This document shows positions 32,928-34,248 of a DNA stretch of 34,248 nucleotides, in pieces. Each line of letters starts with the position of its first letter. The stretch's first letter is position 1. The position numbers and the translations under genes were made by a program. The stretch spans positions 1-34,248 of the forward strand of contig CALYAE010000080.1 of the NCBI GenBank assembly GCA_944393435.1, read 5' to 3'. The DNA is from an uncultured Clostridia bacterium. Its GTDB lineage: Bacteria; Bacillota; Clostridia; TANB77; CAG-508. Under the pieces are notes generated by a model, which was not told the origin of the DNA, searched no databases, and worked only from the letters and a program-made list of their open reading frames with translations.

Positions 32928-33893
32928 TTATTTTTTACGGCGTGGCAGAGGACAAATAGGAATTTCTGGATTCTTTCTTCTATCAATCATATAAGTACTT
33001 CCCGGCGTTGTTTTTGCCAAATGTTTTACTTGTGCTGCTACTTCTCCTATTTCTAGTACATTATGAAATCTCCCTTTATCAACAACTACTACCGCAATAG
33101 AAATAGTGGTTAGCGGGAATTGCTCCATCACACATTTACGATTTGGAACTTCTAAATATCCTCTTTCAATATCTTCTTGGTTAAAATATTTTAAAACACC
33201 TTGATCAAATTCTAAGATGATATTTTGGCAGATATCTTCACAATCAGTTTTAGAAGTAATCGCCACAAAATCATCTCCACCAATATGCCCTACAAAATTA
33301 TTCATGCCATCTGTATCATGTAAGTGGCTTTGCACACACCTTGCTGTAAATTTAATAATCTCATCTCCATTTAAGAACCCATACACATCATTATAGGCTT
33401 TAAAATTATCTAAGTCGATATATAAAATTGCAAAATCTTCTTTATTAAGCAAACGTTTTTTAATTTCTGCTTGTATTTGAACATTTCCTGGCAAGCCTGT
33501 TAATGGGCTTACTCTACGGTTTGTATCTAAGAGGCGAATGACATTTTTAATGGTATAATATAAGTATTCCTCATCAATTGGAGATTTAATGTAATGCTCT
33601 ACACATGCTTGCAAGATTTTAATTCGATGTTCTTTCTCAGTAATAGAGGAAATCACAATAATTGGTGTAATACTATTATCTTCATTTTCTCTAATTTGAT
33701 TGCAAAGAGAAATAATATCTTCTGCAATTCCATCTTCATTAATAATAATTAAAGCTGGAATATCTTTTAAAACGTTTTCTATTTCTTTTGGCTTTGCTTT
33801 TTTAAATCTGTAATCTTTTTCTTCTTCAAATAGTTCCACCAACTTATTTTTTAGCTTATTTCCATCATCAATTAAATAAATTTCTTGTGCCAT
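32928..33893 (-). CDS. Receiver-like/GGDEF diguanylate cyclase
   Basis: 321 residues. The N-terminal ~120 residues resemble a response-regulator receiver fold (IYLIDDG, LIIINEDG, PIIVISS, YIKSPIDEEYL). The usual phospho-acceptor Asp appears replaced within LIIINEDG, so phosphorylation is doubtful. The GGDEF domain (about 130-310) begins SPLTGLPGN, with LYIDLDNFKAYND and the active loop GHIGGDDF (near 202-209): GGDDF instead of GGDEF, a conservative change that may retain cyclic-di-GMP synthesis. No RxxD inhibitory site is evident upstream of the loop. AAAGGAG 7 bases before ATG supports the start. Confidence 0.85.
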   Translation of the reverse strand: MAQEIYLIDDGNKLKNKLVELFEEEKDYRFKKAKPKEIENVLKDIPALIIINEDGIAEDIISLCNQIRENEDNSITPIIVISSITEKEHRIKILQACVEHYIKSPIDEEYLYYTIKNVIRLLDTNRRVSPLTGLPGNVQIQAEIKKRLLNKEDFAILYIDLDNFKAYNDVYGFLNGDEIIKFTARCVQSHLHDTDGMNNFVGHIGGDDFVAITSKTDCEDICQNIILEFDQGVLKYFNQEDIERGYLEVPNRKCVMEQFPLTTISIAVVVVDKGRFHNVLEIGEVAAQVKHLAKTTPGSTYMIDRRKNPEIPICPLPRRKK

Positions 33894-33936
33894 CTTTGGT
33901 TCTCCTTTTGTATTTTTTTAGATAAGAGTCTTTACT

Positions 33937-34248
33937 TTATGGAGTATAAGATAATTCTGTTGTTGCAGTTTCTGTATATCCGCTTACATTAGTTACTTCA
34001 ATAGAAATGGTATTGTTTCCCTCTTGGAGAGTAAGTGGACCTACTTGTACCTCTTGTAAATTAATATCTTTTGCTGAATATCTTTTTCCATTTAAGTTAA
34101 TAACAATATCTTTCACACCATCTGCATCTGTCGCTCCTACAATAATCTGGCTTCCGTTTTGTGTGATAGTCATTTTAGGTTTTGAAGTAGAAGTTACAAC
34201 TTCACTTTCTATTTGTTCGACATTTCCATTGGTATCCTCGCCTATTAT
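33937..34248 (-). CDS. C-terminal part of a beta-sandwich (Ig-like) protein, cut by right edge
   Basis: At least 103 residues are visible, with the frame open to the window edge. The visible part begins IIGEDTNGNVEQIESE, then a linker TSTSKPK. A single Ig-like/bacterial adhesion-type beta-sandwich follows (TITQNGSQIIVGATDADGV, VINLNGKRYSAK, LTLQEGNNTISIEVTN), ending ELSYTP. This suggests the distal domain of an exported or surface protein. No anchor motif is present at the C-terminus. Function not recognised. It ends 43 bases before the GGDEF gene. Confidence 0.6.
   Translation of the reverse strand: MIGEDTNGNVEQIESEVVTSTSKPKMTITQNGSQIIVGATDADGVKDIVINLNGKRYSAKDINLQEVQVGPLTLQEGNNTISIEVTNVSGYTETATTELSYTP

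Overview
The window is AT-rich, densely coding DNA, nearly all on the minus strand, with purine-rich GGAGG-type ribosome binding sites, sigma-A promoters and intrinsic terminators. Gene content points to an anaerobic, probably spore-forming member of the Clostridia. The markers are cwlD, a GerS-like protein, ricT/yaaT, walRK, minDE, a class D-type sortase, EndoA-type MazF and a four-subunit pyruvate:ferredoxin oxidoreductase. TGA is used as an ordinary stop, so this is not a Mollicutes code.

Layout, left to right. 1-226: start of mraZ (dcw cluster) running off the left edge, with its promoter and three 10-bp-spaced MraZ boxes. 223-1065: Fic toxin and a VbhA-like antitoxin. 1175-4862: trmL, a small membrane protein, an M15 peptidase with a peptidoglycan-binding domain, a sortase, an orphan mazF and a GerS-like protein. 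4954-8473: minD-minE-rodA-dus. 8609-10093: a surface protein with a C-type-lectin-fold end resembling targets of diversity-generating retroelements. 10151-11414: cca. 11565-14736: the only plus-strand operon, porCDAB. 14788-19840: a ferredoxin, then walR-walK-lepB-holB-ricT read leftward. 20016-20264: a small membrane protein. 20347-32837: an acyl-CoA synthetase-like enzyme, an amidohydrolase, cwlD and a giant cyclic-glucan-synthase-type enzyme. 32928-34248: a REC-like/GGDEF protein and the end of a beta-sandwich protein cut by the right edge.

The outstanding observation concerns five otherwise intact genes (dus, rodA, cca, the glucan synthase and cwlD). Their reading frames break at six places, and every break has the same form: an in-frame CGG codon followed by A. 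If the C is skipped, or if CGGA is read as one four-base glycine codon, the frame is restored exactly at a conserved family glycine. cwlD carries two such sites 34 bases apart, and only with both shifts does it become a 236-residue CwlD with all its zinc ligands. By my reading these six are the only in-frame CGGA occurrences in the window. More than twenty out-of-frame CGGA occurrences need no shift. Only two other in-frame CGG codons exist (CGGG and CGGC), both in small unrecognised membrane proteins that stay open. This looks like a genome-wide +1 frameshifting or quadruplet-decoding code feature (CGGA = Gly), not random indels or pseudogenes. No tRNA or rRNA gene, CRISPR array, insertion sequence or reverse transcriptase was seen in the window.
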